A stretch of 64,000 bases of DNA from Amycolatopsis sacchari (GCF_900114035.1 NZ_FORP01000010.1:165366-229365), one strand, 5' to 3'. Shown: positions 40,646 to 52,271, numbered from the stretch's first letter. Notes: generated from the sequence alone by a model not told the origin. Program-made: numbers and translations.

Positions 40646-42746
40646 GCCAGTAGCCGTAGGAGTTGTAGACCGGGTACGGGTTCAGCAGCGGGCGCGGCTG
40701 GCGCAGCTCGATCCGCGGTGAGGCGCTCGTGATCAGGTTGCCCGGGATCGTGTACGTGTAGGTCGCCCAGGCGCCCGCGGCCGGCTGGCGCACCCACGTG
40801 CCCGCGGGCCTGCCGTCGACCAGGACCTCCATGTCCGGTACCACCTTGTCCATCGCCGTGCGGGCGGTGATCGTCAGCGGGCGGCCCGGCGTGAGGTTCC
40901 TGGCCGTGAACGACTCACCGCCGAGGATGGTGCGGCCGCTGTCCACCACGTCGCCCGCGCGCGACACGATGCTCACCGGCTGCATGTTCACCTGCGCCAT
41001 CTCCGGCCGGTACGCGTGCTCCCCCTCGCTCACCAGGTCACCGACGTTGACGTAGTCCCGCGGCTGTCCCGGCACCGGCTGCGCGTCCCCGCTGCCCGCC
41101 AGCCGCCAGTCCGCCCGGTACACGCCGAGCTCCTTGAACGGCACGATCAGGTTCCCGGCCAGGTCCGGCGGCGTCTGCACCTCGAACGTCTGCAGCGGCT
41201 CCGCCTCCAGGATCCCGACCTGCCGCAGCTGCGCGATCGACGGGCCGGGCACCGTGTCGTAGGTCGCGAAGTAGTCCGGCCGCTGCGCCGGAGGCAGTCG
41301 CCGCAACGCCTCGTACAGCGAACCGATCCCGTTGTTCGCCGCCGCCGCGAGGCCGTTCGTGCCGAGGCCGATCAGGTCGACGACGTGGTGCTCCCCGAAG
41401 TACGCGACCGCGCCGACGTCCTTCACCGCCACGCTCGCCCCCGGCGGCACGTTGCCCGCGACCCACTCGGCGACCGAGACGTCCGTGTCGCGGATCGTCG
41501 CGGTGTCGCGGCCGAAGCGGATCGCCCACGTCGGCACCGCCACCAGCGTGAACACGAGTGCCACCGCGAGCCCGCCGTGCAGGACCGGCCGCCGCAGCCG
41601 CGGCGACACGACGCGGCTCATGCCGTACGCCCCCGACACCGCGAACAGCAGCAGGATCGGCAGGAACGGCTGCTGGTACCGCATGTTGTGCACCAGCGCG
41701 GTGTTCAAAGTGGACACCGAAACCAGCACCAGCACGAGACCCGCCGCGAGCGCCACGAACACCGGGCGCCACGCACGCCGGATCAGCACCAGGTACACCA
41801 GCCCGCCGAACGCCAGCAGCAGCGTGCCGGGGAACGCGAAATCGCCGTTGGTGAAGCCGAGGAACGCGCCCAGCACCCCCCGCAGGTTCGCCACCGCGCG
41901 GTCGAGGAAATCGCTGAGGTAGAACACCGGCCGGTCGTGCAGCAGGGACTTCGCCTGGATGCCGTTCGCCGACGCCGTGCCCGTCGCGATCCGGTAGAAC
42001 AGCAGCTGCCCCAACCCCGCCAGCGCGGGCAGCAGCGTCCACAACCAGCGCGCCCACGTGCGCCCGGTGCCGGTGGTGCGCCGTTGCCGCCACAGCACCA
42101 CCCACGACGCCAGCACCAGCACGCCCGCGAAGATCAGCCCTTCCGGCCGGACGAGCGCGAGCAGCGTCGCCACCACCGGGAACAACCGGAACCGGCCGCC
42201 GGGCAGCTCGTGCACCAGCACCAGCGTCGACGCGACCACGAGCAGCAGGACGACGCCGACCTCCATCCCGCTCGTCGTGCCCCACAGCAACGGGCCGCTG
42301 CACGCGACGAGCAACCCGCTCCACAACCCCACCGGACGCGCCACCAGCCGCGTGCCCAGCAGGTGCGTCAGCGCCGCCCCGAGCGAGAAGCACAGCATGT
42401 TGAAGCCCATGGCGAAGGCCAGGAAAGCGCTTCCGTGCGCGCCGATCGTCCACGCCAGACCGAGCACCAGCGCGTACAGGAAACTGCTCGCACCGGCGCT
42501 GACCGGATCGCCCGTGTTGAACCGGAAGAACTCCCCGAGCCCGATCTGCCTGCCGTACTGCAGGTGGATGTAGACGTCGTCGAGCGGCGCGAGGAGCTTG
42601 CCCTCGTTGAACGCGAGGTCGGAGCCGACGAACACGAGGCCCAGCAGCAGGGCGAGCCCGCCGATCAGCCAGGGGACCGGATCACGGCGCGTGGCGCGCC
42701 GGCGATCGGTGCTGGTTTCGCGGGTGGCGTTCAGCGGTTCGAGCAC
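40635..42746 (-). CDS. GT-C-type polytopic membrane protein, probable glycosyltransferase
   Basis: The protein of about 703 residues has an N-terminal membrane helix, then an acidic loop motif LDDVYIHLQYGRQI near 50 of the kind GT-C enzymes use to bind polyprenyl-phosphate sugars. About ten more membrane segments run to about 430, followed by a large outer C-terminal domain with a jelly-roll-like end (ARTAMDKVVPDMEVLVDG). An arabinosyl- or mannosyltransferase role is inferred from fold and from the arabinogalactan context. The GTG at 42746 has TACAGT five bases upstream; a GTG at 42764 is possible. Confidence 0.7.
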   Translation of the reverse strand: MLEPLNATRETSTDRRRATRRDPVPWLIGGLALLLGLVFVGSDLAFNEGKLLAPLDDVYIHLQYGRQIGLGEFFRFNTGDPVSAGASSFLYALVLGLAWTIGAHGSAFLAFAMGFNMLCFSLGAALTHLLGTRLVARPVGLWSGLLVACSGPLLWGTTSGMEVGVVLLLVVASTLVLVHELPGGRFRLFPVVATLLALVRPEGLIFAGVLVLASWVVLWRQRRTTGTGRTWARWLWTLLPALAGLGQLLFYRIATGTASANGIQAKSLLHDRPVFYLSDFLDRAVANLRGVLGAFLGFTNGDFAFPGTLLLAFGGLVYLVLIRRAWRPVFVALAAGLVLVLVSVSTLNTALVHNMRYQQPFLPILLLFAVSGAYGMSRVVSPRLRRPVLHGGLAVALVFTLVAVPTWAIRFGRDTATIRDTDVSVAEWVAGNVPPGASVAVKDVGAVAYFGEHHVVDLIGLGTNGLAAAANNGIGSLYEALRRLPPAQRPDYFATYDTVPGPSIAQLRQVGILEAEPLQTFEVQTPPDLAGNLIVPFKELGVYRADWRLAGSGDAQPVPGQPRDYVNVGDLVSEGEHAYRPEMAQVNMQPVSIVSRAGDVVDSGRTILGGESFTARNLTPGRPLTITARTAMDKVVPDMEVLVDGRPAGTWVRQPAAGAWATYTYTIPGNLITSASPRIELRQPRPLLNPYPVYNSYGYWLSQ

Positions 42747-42791
42747 ACGGCACTGTAACGTCACGGCCCGATCACGATCGGGCGCAGGCTC

Positions 42792-43538
42792 CTACCCGCG
42801 GGTCAGTTCCTGCGCGGAGCGCCATTCCTCGAAGTACAGGTCGGCGTGGTGCTCCTGGTAGCGGGCCAGGTCGTAGATGTGGACGGTCTTGGCCCAGCGG
42901 AAGTCCACGGTCAGCTGGAAGCCGTCCGCCTCGGCCCGCGCCATGTCCTGCCCCAGGTAGTACAGGCCCACCGAACCGTCCGCGGAGATGCCCGCGACCT
43001 CGCACGGGTACCCCAGGTACTCCGCGCGCGTCGTGACCTCCGTCGTCCGGCCGTCCTCCAGCCGCACCAGGCCCGAGCGCGGACGGCCGTCGATCACCGC
43101 GGGGCTGCCGTTCGCCCAGCCGCCGGTGAGCGGCTGCCCCTCCACCGGCCGCGCGAAGTGCCGCGCGCGCCAGCGCAGGAACAGCAGGTCCGTCTGCTTC
43201 TCGTAGTAGTCACGCAGGTCGAGCACGTCCACGGTCTTGAAGTACTCGTACCGGTTCTCGTGCACGAAGCCGTTGATGGTGGCCCATTCCTCGTCCCACT
43301 CGGCTTCCATGATGCGGGCCTTGCCGGTCTCGTCCATCGCGTCGACGAACACGCCGTGCCCGCGGTAGCTGGCGTAGACCTGGACGGAGATCACGCGCTC
43401 GCACAGCTCGACCGGGACCGGCTCCGCCCGCACGCCGGTGAGGAGCTGGACGTGGTCCGCTCCGACCGTGTACGAGACCGGGTGGGCGACGCCGTCCATC
43501 AGGGCGAACGTGCCGTGCCGGTACCGGGGGTAACGCAT
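42792..43538 (-). CDS. Hypothetical protein with an internal repeat
   Basis: The 248-residue protein is soluble and rich in Tyr, Trp, Asp and Glu. Residues 101-125 and 217-241 are related to each other: both read KTV, then DL, then Y, then DL, then a final WR at the same spacing. I recognise no family. It sits between two GT-C genes on the same strand, so it may handle the same glycan. Confidence 0.65.
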   Translation of the reverse strand: MRYPRYRHGTFALMDGVAHPVSYTVGADHVQLLTGVRAEPVPVELCERVISVQVYASYRGHGVFVDAMDETGKARIMEAEWDEEWATINGFVHENRYEYFKTVDVLDLRDYYEKQTDLLFLRWRARHFARPVEGQPLTGGWANGSPAVIDGRPRSGLVRLEDGRTTEVTTRAEYLGYPCEVAGISADGSVGLYYLGQDMARAEADGFQLTVDFRWAKTVHIYDLARYQEHHADLYFEEWRSAQELTRG

Positions 43539-43603
43539 GACGCCCCTTCGCTGGAATCTCCCCGACCGCCTGGATGCAGGGAGTTTACGAGGAGCTTACG
43601 GAA

Positions 43604-45004
43604 TCAGCGAGTCGGTTCAAGAGTGAAATGGCCGATACCGCGTGCGCCCGAACAGACCTGCCACGGGCCCGGTCCCGGCGCCCACCGCAGCTGCGAGCTG
43701 ATCGGGATCGGCGGCCTGGACCAGTCGAAATGCGTGTAGTTGACCCGGAACAGCCAGGCGACCACCGGGCTCGCCTGCGCGATGCGCTGCCGGATCTGCG
43801 GTGCCAGCAAGCCGGGATCGGAGAACCCGTCGACGATCGTGCAGTCGCAGAAGTACGCGAGCGTGCCGATTTCGCCCGGCGCGCCGACCGCGGTGTTCCC
43901 CACACGGGCGGCGAGTTCGTGGCCGACGCGCGCGTAATCCCGTGCGCTGGCCCAGTTTCCGAAGAACGGTGGCGCGTCCCACGGCAGCGGGCGCACGAAC
44001 GCCGGTGCGTAACCGAGCACGAGGACACCCGCCAGCGCCAGCGCACCCGCGCGGGGCAGCCGCGGCGCGCGGCCCGCGATCCCCGCCGCGGCCGTGCTCA
44101 ACGCGACCACCGGCGGCACGAAGTACCAGTGGTACGGCGGCACGTGCAGCAGTTGGTAGAGCACGCAGTACGCGAGCGCGCCCAGCCCGAGCGCGACGAA
44201 CGGGTCGAACCGGCGGCGCAGCACCAGCACGCCGAGCACCAGCAGCACACCCAGTTCCGCGGGCGCGAAACTCAGTACCGCCACGGGATCCGTGCCCCAC
44301 ATCAGGTCCAGACCCGTGCGCAGGTAACCGCTTCCCCCGAAGGACCGCTGCAGCTGCTTGATCACGAGCGTGTCCGGGACCGCGGACCCGAAGTAGCACC
44401 AGCTGAAGACGAACCACGGCAACGCGACGAGCACGCACCAGCCCGTCACCGGGAGCAGCCGTCTCCGCACCGCCGCCGAAGAAAGCGCGATCAGGACCAC
44501 GAACACCACGAGGTCCAGCCGGGTCAGCAGGGTGAGCCCGGCGAGCACCCCGAACACCCGCGGCCGGTCGGCGAACGCCACGAGCAGCACCAGCATCGCC
44601 GCGACGAGCAGGACTTCCATGCCCAGCGCGGAAAGCAGGAGCGGGTTGAGCAGCACCAGCGCGATCCCGAGCACCGATGCGGCCGGTGGTACCCGGATGC
44701 GGGACCACGCCCAGCCCAGCAACGCGCTGACGCCCACGTTCACGACACCCAGCGCGAGCACCGGGTGGACCGAACCGGACAGTCGCGTGAGGAGGGTGAC
44801 GAACGCCAGCACCGCGACGTGCAGCGGCGAGGTCGCGGTGTTCGCCGGATGTCCCGGGATCAGCGCCCATTCGCCGTGCACCGCGAGGTTCCTCGCGTAG
44901 TCCAGCGTGATGTAGGCGTCGTCGGTGAGACCGTCCTTGGCCACGAGGAACGTCAGCGCCGACAGCACCGCGGCGGCGGCCGGGAGCCACCAGGACGTCC
45001 TCAC
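43604..45004 (-). CDS. GT-C-type membrane glycosyltransferase, AftB-like candidate
   Basis: The protein of about 466 residues has a first membrane helix and then DGLTDDAYITLDYARNL near 22, the Asp-Asp motif of GT-C arabinosyltransferases. About ten more membrane segments and a small outer C-terminal domain with Cys pairs (FCDCTIVDGFSDPG) follow. It is next to aftA and downstream of ubiA, where M. tuberculosis has aftB (Rv3805c, 627 residues), but it is much shorter, so the assignment is tentative. The start is uncertain: GTG 45004 or TTG 45031. Confidence 0.65.
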   Translation of the reverse strand: MRTSWWLPAAAAVLSALTFLVAKDGLTDDAYITLDYARNLAVHGEWALIPGHPANTATSPLHVAVLAFVTLLTRLSGSVHPVLALGVVNVGVSALLGWAWSRIRVPPAASVLGIALVLLNPLLLSALGMEVLLVAAMLVLLVAFADRPRVFGVLAGLTLLTRLDLVVFVVLIALSSAAVRRRLLPVTGWCVLVALPWFVFSWCYFGSAVPDTLVIKQLQRSFGGSGYLRTGLDLMWGTDPVAVLSFAPAELGVLLVLGVLVLRRRFDPFVALGLGALAYCVLYQLLHVPPYHWYFVPPVVALSTAAAGIAGRAPRLPRAGALALAGVLVLGYAPAFVRPLPWDAPPFFGNWASARDYARVGHELAARVGNTAVGAPGEIGTLAYFCDCTIVDGFSDPGLLAPQIRQRIAQASPVVAWLFRVNYTHFDWSRPPIPISSQLRWAPGPGPWQVCSGARGIGHFTLEPTR

Positions 45005-45014
45005 CAGGACATTG

Positions 45015-46955
45015 TTACCTCTCGACGACAACCGTAAACGGTCCGACGTCCCGCTGCGCGAACCGCGGCGAGTCGAACAACGCCGGGTCGAAACGCACCT
45101 CTTCGACCGCCACCGGCGACGCCTGCGGGAACGAGTCCGAGGCGACGTACGCGAGGAGCCGGCCCTGGTCGTCGTCGCGGCGGAGGACGAACACGTCGGG
45201 CGCGCGGTACGGGCTGTCCGCGAGGCGCTGCAGCAGCTGGCCGGAATCGGCCGACGCGGCCCAGTTCCTGATCTCGGCGCTGCGCCGCGAGTACTCGGCG
45301 AGCGGGTTCGCGTAGTGCGGCGTCGTCTGCTGGAAACCCCAGTACGGCACGAACGACAGCAGCCGGTCGGACGCCGAGAGCACGACGTTGTCCGTCCGCG
45401 GCCGCCCGGACAGCTCGTCGATCGTGCTGATCAACTGGCCGGTCCAGGCGCCGTCCTGCTCCGGGTCGTGCTGGCCCTTCGCGTTGTACCCGTTGTCGTA
45501 GTAGTCCGACTCCGCGGTCTTCACCTGGTCGCCGAGCGCCTGCACGGAAGCCTGCGACAACGCCAGCGCACCGGCGAACGCGAGCACGAACCCGCTGAGC
45601 AGCACCGGCCGCGACCGCTGGAACAACCCGGGCACCCAGCGCAGCAGGTCCACGGCGGCGAACACACCGGCCACCGCGAGCACCGTCTCGAGCGTCACGA
45701 TGAACCGGAACGCCAGCAGGGTGGTGTGCACGACGAGCGCGAGCGTCGACAACGCGAACCACACGTACACCAGCGCCGTGACGGTCAGCAGCGGCAGCGC
45801 GACGGGGTTCTGCCGCACGCGCAGCACGAGCCACACCAGCCCGGCGAGGCACAGCACGCCGAGCACGCTCGTCGGCGCGAACGGGGTCGGGAAGTAGGCG
45901 CTGATCTCGGGCAGGAAGTGCGCGGCGACGTTCGGCTCGCCGAGCCCGCCCGCGAGCAGGAACGGCCCCCACGTGACCAGCGACAGCACACCGGTCACCA
46001 CGCCCATGACGACCAGCCGCACCAGCGACCGCCGCACGATCGCGCCCACGGCCTCGCCGCCCCGCGCGTCGAGCACGCCGGCGAGCACCGCCAGCACCAC
46101 CACCGCGAACACCCCGAACACCAGGTGCAGGGTGTAGGTGATGCCGCAGATGCCCAGGTACACCCCGATCAGCAGCAGCGGCCACGCGGGCACCCGGCCG
46201 CGGTGGCGGAACACCCGCCACGCCAGCACCACGACCGGCGGCAGCCACGCCGTCGTCGGCCACGCGTACGGCTCGTCCACCGCGACCGTGACCAGCCCCG
46301 CGAACACCGTCGCGATCGAGGCGAGCAGCGCCAGCCGGCGCCGCACCACGAGGCTCCACAGCACGAAGGCGACCACCGTCGCCAGCGCGATCCACAGGAT
46401 CGAATACGGCTTGTACGCGGCCCAGCCGGGCCAGCCGAGGAGGTTCGCGAAGCGGCCGCCGAGCCAGAACCAGCCGCCGGGGTAGTACGGGGCGATGCCC
46501 TGGTAGTTCATGTCCGCCAGGCCGTGCCCCGAAGCCATCCGCTCCAGGTACTGCAGGCGGAACGTGTTGTCGCCCGAGGAACCGCCGAGGTAGAACCGCG
46601 TGGCCTGCAGCGGAACGGCCAGCAGGAGGGTCGCGAAGGCGCTCAGGGCGGCCCACACGCCCGCGAGCCGCAGCCAGGACGGCCAGCGGCGGGCCCAGCC
46701 CCACGCGAGCCCGGTGAACAGCACCAGCAGGATGACCGCGGTGGCCAGGTTCACCAGCGCCTGCGGCACGTACGTGCCGGGGTCGGTGCCGATGTGGCTC
46801 GCCGCCACCTGCAGCACCATGCTCACCACCACGGCCAGCAGGCCGCCGAGCACCAGCTCGGCGACCGCGCGGCCGGCCGGGAGCCGGGTCAGCGGAGGTT
46901 CGTCCGGCAGCGGTGCCGTGTCCCTCGCGGCGGGACGAGCCAACGCCGTCGTCAC
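45015..46955 (-). CDS. aftA: Galactan 5-O-arabinofuranosyltransferase AftA
   Basis: The 646-residue protein has about eleven membrane segments. The AftA pattern GDNTFRLQYLERMASG lies near 140, followed by DMNYQGIAPYYPGGWFWLGGRFA, and a large outer C-terminal domain comes after about 470. Length matches Rv3792 (643). It adds the first arabinofuranose units to galactan from decaprenyl-phosphoarabinose. The GTG at 46955 overlaps the ubiA stop (GTGA), so the donor-forming and donor-using enzymes are co-translated. Confidence 0.92.
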   Translation of the reverse strand: MTTALARPAARDTAPLPDEPPLTRLPAGRAVAELVLGGLLAVVVSMVLQVAASHIGTDPGTYVPQALVNLATAVILLVLFTGLAWGWARRWPSWLRLAGVWAALSAFATLLLAVPLQATRFYLGGSSGDNTFRLQYLERMASGHGLADMNYQGIAPYYPGGWFWLGGRFANLLGWPGWAAYKPYSILWIALATVVAFVLWSLVVRRRLALLASIATVFAGLVTVAVDEPYAWPTTAWLPPVVVLAWRVFRHRGRVPAWPLLLIGVYLGICGITYTLHLVFGVFAVVVLAVLAGVLDARGGEAVGAIVRRSLVRLVVMGVVTGVLSLVTWGPFLLAGGLGEPNVAAHFLPEISAYFPTPFAPTSVLGVLCLAGLVWLVLRVRQNPVALPLLTVTALVYVWFALSTLALVVHTTLLAFRFIVTLETVLAVAGVFAAVDLLRWVPGLFQRSRPVLLSGFVLAFAGALALSQASVQALGDQVKTAESDYYDNGYNAKGQHDPEQDGAWTGQLISTIDELSGRPRTDNVVLSASDRLLSFVPYWGFQQTTPHYANPLAEYSRRSAEIRNWAASADSGQLLQRLADSPYRAPDVFVLRRDDDQGRLLAYVASDSFPQASPVAVEEVRFDPALFDSPRFAQRDVGPFTVVVER

Positions 46956-47923
46956 AGGTAGAACGTCACCGCGAGCGTCGCGACCCACAGCAGGCCGAGG
47001 ATCTGCAGGACGCGGTCCTTCAGCACGACCTCCTCGGGCTCACCCGCCGTGCCGCCGTCCACGTCCACCGCGTACCGCAGCACCGCGATGACGAACGGCA
47101 CCATCGAGATGACCGGCCACACCGAGCCGTCCGCCCGCTCACGCAGCTCGAACGCCCACAGCGAGTAGGACATGATCACGATCGCCGCGGAGGTCGCCCA
47201 CACGAAGCGCAGGTAGCTCGCCGAGTACTTCTTCAGCGACGAGCGGATCTTCGCGCCCGTGCGCTCGAACAGCATGATCTCGGCGTACCGCTTGCCCGCG
47301 ACCATGAACAGCGAACCGAACGCCGTGACCAGCAGGAACCACTGCGACAGCGCGATGCTGGCCGCGACACCACCGGCGATCGAGCGCATCAGGAAGCCCG
47401 AGCCGACGATGGCGAGGTCGACCACCGGCTGGTGCTTGAGGCCGAAGCAGTAGCCCAGCTGGACCGCCTCGTAGACCCCGAGCACGATCGCCAGCTGCGG
47501 GCTCGCCAGGAACGACAGGCCGAGCCCGACGCCGAAGAACACGATCGAGGCCGCGTAGGCGAGGGGCACCGGCACGATCCCGGCCGCGATCGGCCGGTTG
47601 CGCTTGGTCGGGTGGGCCCGGTCGGCCTCCACGTCGATCGCGTCGTTGATCAGGTACACCGACGACGCGACGAGGCAGAACGCCGCGAACGCGACCAGCG
47701 CGTCCAGCAGCACGCCACCGTTGGTGATCTGCGCGGCGGTGAAGGGCGCGACGAAGACCAGCACGTTCTTCGCCCACTGGCGCGGACGCGCTGTCTTCAC
47801 GACGCCCAGCGCCATGCGCACCGGGCCGCGTTTGGCCGGGGTCCGGCTGTCGTCGGCCTCGGCCGGCGTGGTCTCCGGTTCCGGCACCACGTCGGTCTCG
47901 GCCTTGTTCACTGAGTTGGTCAC
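46952..47923 (-). CDS. ubiA: Decaprenyl-phosphate phosphoribosyltransferase (UbiA family)
   Basis: The 323-residue protein has a disordered start and nine predicted membrane segments. The first Asp-rich motif is NDAIDVEADRAHPTKRNRP near 92-110, and the second active-site loop is GKRYAEIMLFERTG near 208. It transfers phosphoribose from PRPP to decaprenyl phosphate, the first committed step to decaprenyl-phosphoarabinose. Rv3806c is the counterpart. It lies 14 bases after the PAP2 phosphatase gene with AGGGGGAA before its GTG. Confidence 0.94.
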   Translation of the reverse strand: MTNSVNKAETDVVPEPETTPAEADDSRTPAKRGPVRMALGVVKTARPRQWAKNVLVFVAPFTAAQITNGGVLLDALVAFAAFCLVASSVYLINDAIDVEADRAHPTKRNRPIAAGIVPVPLAYAASIVFFGVGLGLSFLASPQLAIVLGVYEAVQLGYCFGLKHQPVVDLAIVGSGFLMRSIAGGVAASIALSQWFLLVTAFGSLFMVAGKRYAEIMLFERTGAKIRSSLKKYSASYLRFVWATSAAIVIMSYSLWAFELRERADGSVWPVISMVPFVIAVLRYAVDVDGGTAGEPEEVVLKDRVLQILGLLWVATLAVTFYL

Positions 47924-47937
47924 GGGCGGCTTTCCCC

Positions 47938-49705
<1,768 letters not shown>

Positions 49706-49724
49706 CTACCGCACCGGCCGCACC

Positions 49725-50609
49725 TTAAGCCGTGCCGTGCAATTCCGGCAACACGTCGGACACGACCTGTTCGAGCACTGTTTCCCTGCCCTCGTACGGA
49801 CCACCCGAACGGGGCCAGTGCGTCACGATGTCGGTGAAGCCCAGCTCGCCCGCGCGGCCCGCCGCGTCCCGGAACGCTTCGACGCTGGCCAGGGAGAACA
49901 CGGGCGCCGAGTCGAGGCTGAGGTAGCGGTGCACGCTCGCGGCGTCGCGCCCGGCCTCGCCCAGGATCTCGTCGAACTTCTTGACCAGCCCGGCCACGCC
50001 CTGCCACCACTCGTCGAGCGTTTCGGCGGGGTGACCGTTGGTGATCCACCCGCCGCCGAAGCGGGCGGTCAGGCGCATCGTGCGGGGCCCGTTCGCCGCG
50101 ACGAGGAACGGCAGGCGCGGCCGCTGCACGGGACCGGGCAGGTTGCGGGCGCCGACGGCCTGGAAGTACCGCCCGGAGTAGTCGAACCCATCCGTCGTCA
50201 GCAGGCCGTCGAGCGCCTCGACGAACTCGGTCAGCCGGTCGGCGCGCTCCCGCGGCGTCGGTTCGCTGCCGCCCAGCACGAAGTTGTCGTAACCGAGACC
50301 GCCCGCGCCGACGCCGAGCAGGAAACGGCCGTCGGCGATGTCGTCGAGCGTGATCAGCTCGCGCATGAACGGCACGGGGTGCCGGAAGACGGGCGACGCG
50401 ACGAACGTACCGAGGCGGATGGTCGAGGTGACCATCGCGGCGGCGGTGAGCGTGGGCAGCGCGGAGAACCACGGCCCGTCCACCAGCGACCGCCAGCCGA
50501 GGTGGTCATAGGTCCAGGCGTGGTCGAAGCCGTACTCCTCGGCGGCCCGCCACTTGGGCTCGGCGGCCCACCACCGGTCCTCCGGGAGGATCACAATGCC
50601 TACGCGCAC
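49725..50609 (-). CDS. Luciferase-like (LLM class) flavin-dependent oxidoreductase
   Basis: The 294-residue protein has the bacterial-luciferase barrel: RVGIVILPEDRW at the start, EEYGFDHAWTYDHL near 27, TSTIRLGTFVASPVFRHP near 62, GRFLLGVGAGGLGYD near 95 and PFLVAANGPRTMRLTARF near 165. This class uses F420 or FMN; the sequence does not decide which, or the substrate. It starts at GTG 50609 and is divergent from the HAD gene. Confidence 0.88.
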   Translation of the reverse strand: MRVGIVILPEDRWWAAEPKWRAAEEYGFDHAWTYDHLGWRSLVDGPWFSALPTLTAAAMVTSTIRLGTFVASPVFRHPVPFMRELITLDDIADGRFLLGVGAGGLGYDNFVLGGSEPTPRERADRLTEFVEALDGLLTTDGFDYSGRYFQAVGARNLPGPVQRPRLPFLVAANGPRTMRLTARFGGGWITNGHPAETLDEWWQGVAGLVKKFDEILGEAGRDAASVHRYLSLDSAPVFSLASVEAFRDAAGRAGELGFTDIVTHWPRSGGPYEGRETVLEQVVSDVLPELHGTA

Positions 50610-50654
50610 GTAGCCAACGCTATCTGGCACGGGGCGCAAAGGGACAATGGGAGT

Positions 50655-51473
50655 GTGGAGCAACCCCTGCTGATCGCCTCCGACGTCGACGGAACCCTGC
50701 TGGACGCCCGGGAGCGGCTGTCCCCCCGCACCCGGTCGGTGCTGCACCGGGCCGCCGACGCCGGTGTGCCGGTCGTGCTGGCCAGTGGCAGGCCGCCCCG
50801 GTGGATCCCGTCGGTGGCGAGGCAGGCGGAGCTGACCGGGTACGCGGTGTGCGCGAACGGCGCCGTGCTGTACGACATCGGACAGGACCTGGTCGTCGAG
50901 GTCAACGGGCTGCTCGAACCGGTCCTGCTCGGTGAGGTCGTCCGCGAGGTGGAGAAGGCGATCCCCGGCTGCGCGTTCGCGGCGGAGCGAGCGGGGAAGC
51001 GGGCGCTGGAGCCGGGCGTGCACAACCTCGTCGTCGAGGAGGACTACTTCAACCCGTGGGGCGACGGCGGCGAGGGCGTGCGGGTGGCCCGGGCCGAGAT
51101 CACCGGCCACCCGGCGATGAAACTGCTGGTCAGCAGGCCGGGGATGACGTCGGACGAGATGGCCGAGGCGGCGGGCGCCGTGCTGGACGACAACGTGGAC
51201 ATCACGTTCTCGGCGGGCTCGGGGCTGATCGAGATCGCCGCGCACGGCATCACCAAGGCGACCGGCCTGGCGGCGGTCGCCGAGCGCTTCGGGGTGCCCG
51301 CCGAGCGCGTCATCGCGTTCGGCGACATGCCCAACGACGTGGCGATGCTGGAGTGGGCCGGGCACGGCGTCGCGATGGCCAACGCGCACCCGGCCGCCAA
51401 GGCCGCCGCGGACGAGATCACCGGCCCGAACACCGAGGACGGTGTCGCGCAGGTGCTGGAACGCTGGTTCTGA
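50655..51473 (+). CDS. HAD hydrolase, Cof type
   Basis: The 272-residue protein has motif I IASDVDGTLLD near 7, motif II VVLASGRPPRW near 40, Lys in HPAMKLLVSRP near 155, and motifs III/IV AFGDMPNDVAML near 223, with the C2B cap between. It dephosphorylates small metabolites. Rv3813c is the positional counterpart downstream of the galactan genes. The GTG at 50655 with GGGAG upstream keeps motif I at the normal place. Confidence 0.9.
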   Translation: MEQPLLIASDVDGTLLDARERLSPRTRSVLHRAADAGVPVVLASGRPPRWIPSVARQAELTGYAVCANGAVLYDIGQDLVVEVNGLLEPVLLGEVVREVEKAIPGCAFAAERAGKRALEPGVHNLVVEEDYFNPWGDGGEGVRVARAEITGHPAMKLLVSRPGMTSDEMAEAAGAVLDDNVDITFSAGSGLIEIAAHGITKATGLAAVAERFGVPAERVIAFGDMPNDVAMLEWAGHGVAMANAHPAAKAAADEITGPNTEDGVAQVLERWF

Positions 51474-51493
51474 CCGGCCGCGATGTCGGAAAG

Positions 51494-51519
51494 CGGCAGC
51501 GGCTGCCGCGCCGCTGCCG
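51494..51519 (+). terminator. Hairpin after the HAD gene
   Basis: CGGCAGCGG and CCGCTGCCG form a 9-bp stem around eight bases, 20 bases after the stop. No T-tract follows. Confidence 0.5.
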
Positions 51520-51602
51520 GATAGCGACGAAATCCACCTCGGGTTTCGGTATTTCGCCACCTCGCCTGATTGCCTGGCGTCGCACAAGACGAGGAGGCGA
51601 CA

Positions 51603-52271
51603 GTGGCGAACGTGGTTCTGGTGCACGGAGCGTGGAGTGACGGGTCGGTCTGGCAGGAGGTGGTCGCCGCCCTCCAGGACGACGGGCACCGGGTGCTGGC
51701 CGTCCAGCTGCCGCTGACCTCGCTCGCGGACGACGTGGCCTGGACGCGGCGGGCGATCGCGACCTTCGACGGGCCCGCGATCCTGGCCGGGCACTCCTAC
51801 GGCGGCACGGTGATTTCCGCCGCGGCCCGCGAGAACACCCAGGTCAGAGCGCTGGTGTTCGTCGCGGGGTACGCGCCCGACGAAGGCGAGACGATCCCGG
51901 CCCTCAGCGAGCGGGGTGCCCCCACCCCGGGGCAGAAGGCGATCCGGTTCGACGACGACGGCTGGTCGACCCTCGATCCCGGGCTGTTCGGGGACGCGCT
52001 CGGCGCCGACCTGCCCACCCGGACGACGCGCGCTCTCGCGGCCTCGCAGAAGCCGACGCACGGCGCGTGTTTCTCGGCTCCCGCGGAGCGCGGGGCGTGG
52101 CACGACCTGCCGTGCGCCTACGTCCTGTCCACCGACGACCGGATCCTGGACCCCGGGCTGCAACGGTGGTTCGCCGACCGCACGGAAGCCCGGGTCACCG
52201 AACTGCCCACCAGCCACCTCTCCCCGGTCTCACGGCCGCGCGAGGTGGCCGCCGCGATCGCCGGGAGCTAG
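51603..52271 (+). CDS. Alpha/beta hydrolase
   Basis: The 222-residue protein has the oxyanion HGAW near 8, the nucleophile elbow GHSYGG near 63, an acidic residue in LSTDDRIL near 182 and a late His in PTSHLSP near 205. It is like small actinobacterial hydrolases of the AB hydrolase-1 group. GAGGCGACA precedes the GTG. It overlaps the convergent acyltransferase gene by four bases. The substrate is unknown. Confidence 0.85.
   Translation: MANVVLVHGAWSDGSVWQEVVAALQDDGHRVLAVQLPLTSLADDVAWTRRAIATFDGPAILAGHSYGGTVISAAARENTQVRALVFVAGYAPDEGETIPALSERGAPTPGQKAIRFDDDGWSTLDPGLFGDALGADLPTRTTRALAASQKPTHGACFSAPAERGAWHDLPCAYVLSTDDRILDPGLQRWFADRTEARVTELPTSHLSPVSRPREVAAAIAGS

Noticed and set aside
40635..42746. 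Calling this gene aftB or an emb gene
   Set aside because: It shares only the GT-C layout and an acidic loop motif; the sequence does not match either family well enough to name it.
49725..52217. Minus-strand frame of 830 codons suggesting a fusion with the luciferase-like enzyme
   Set aside because: The first 530 codons are antisense to the HAD and hydrolase genes; the real start is the GTG at 50609.
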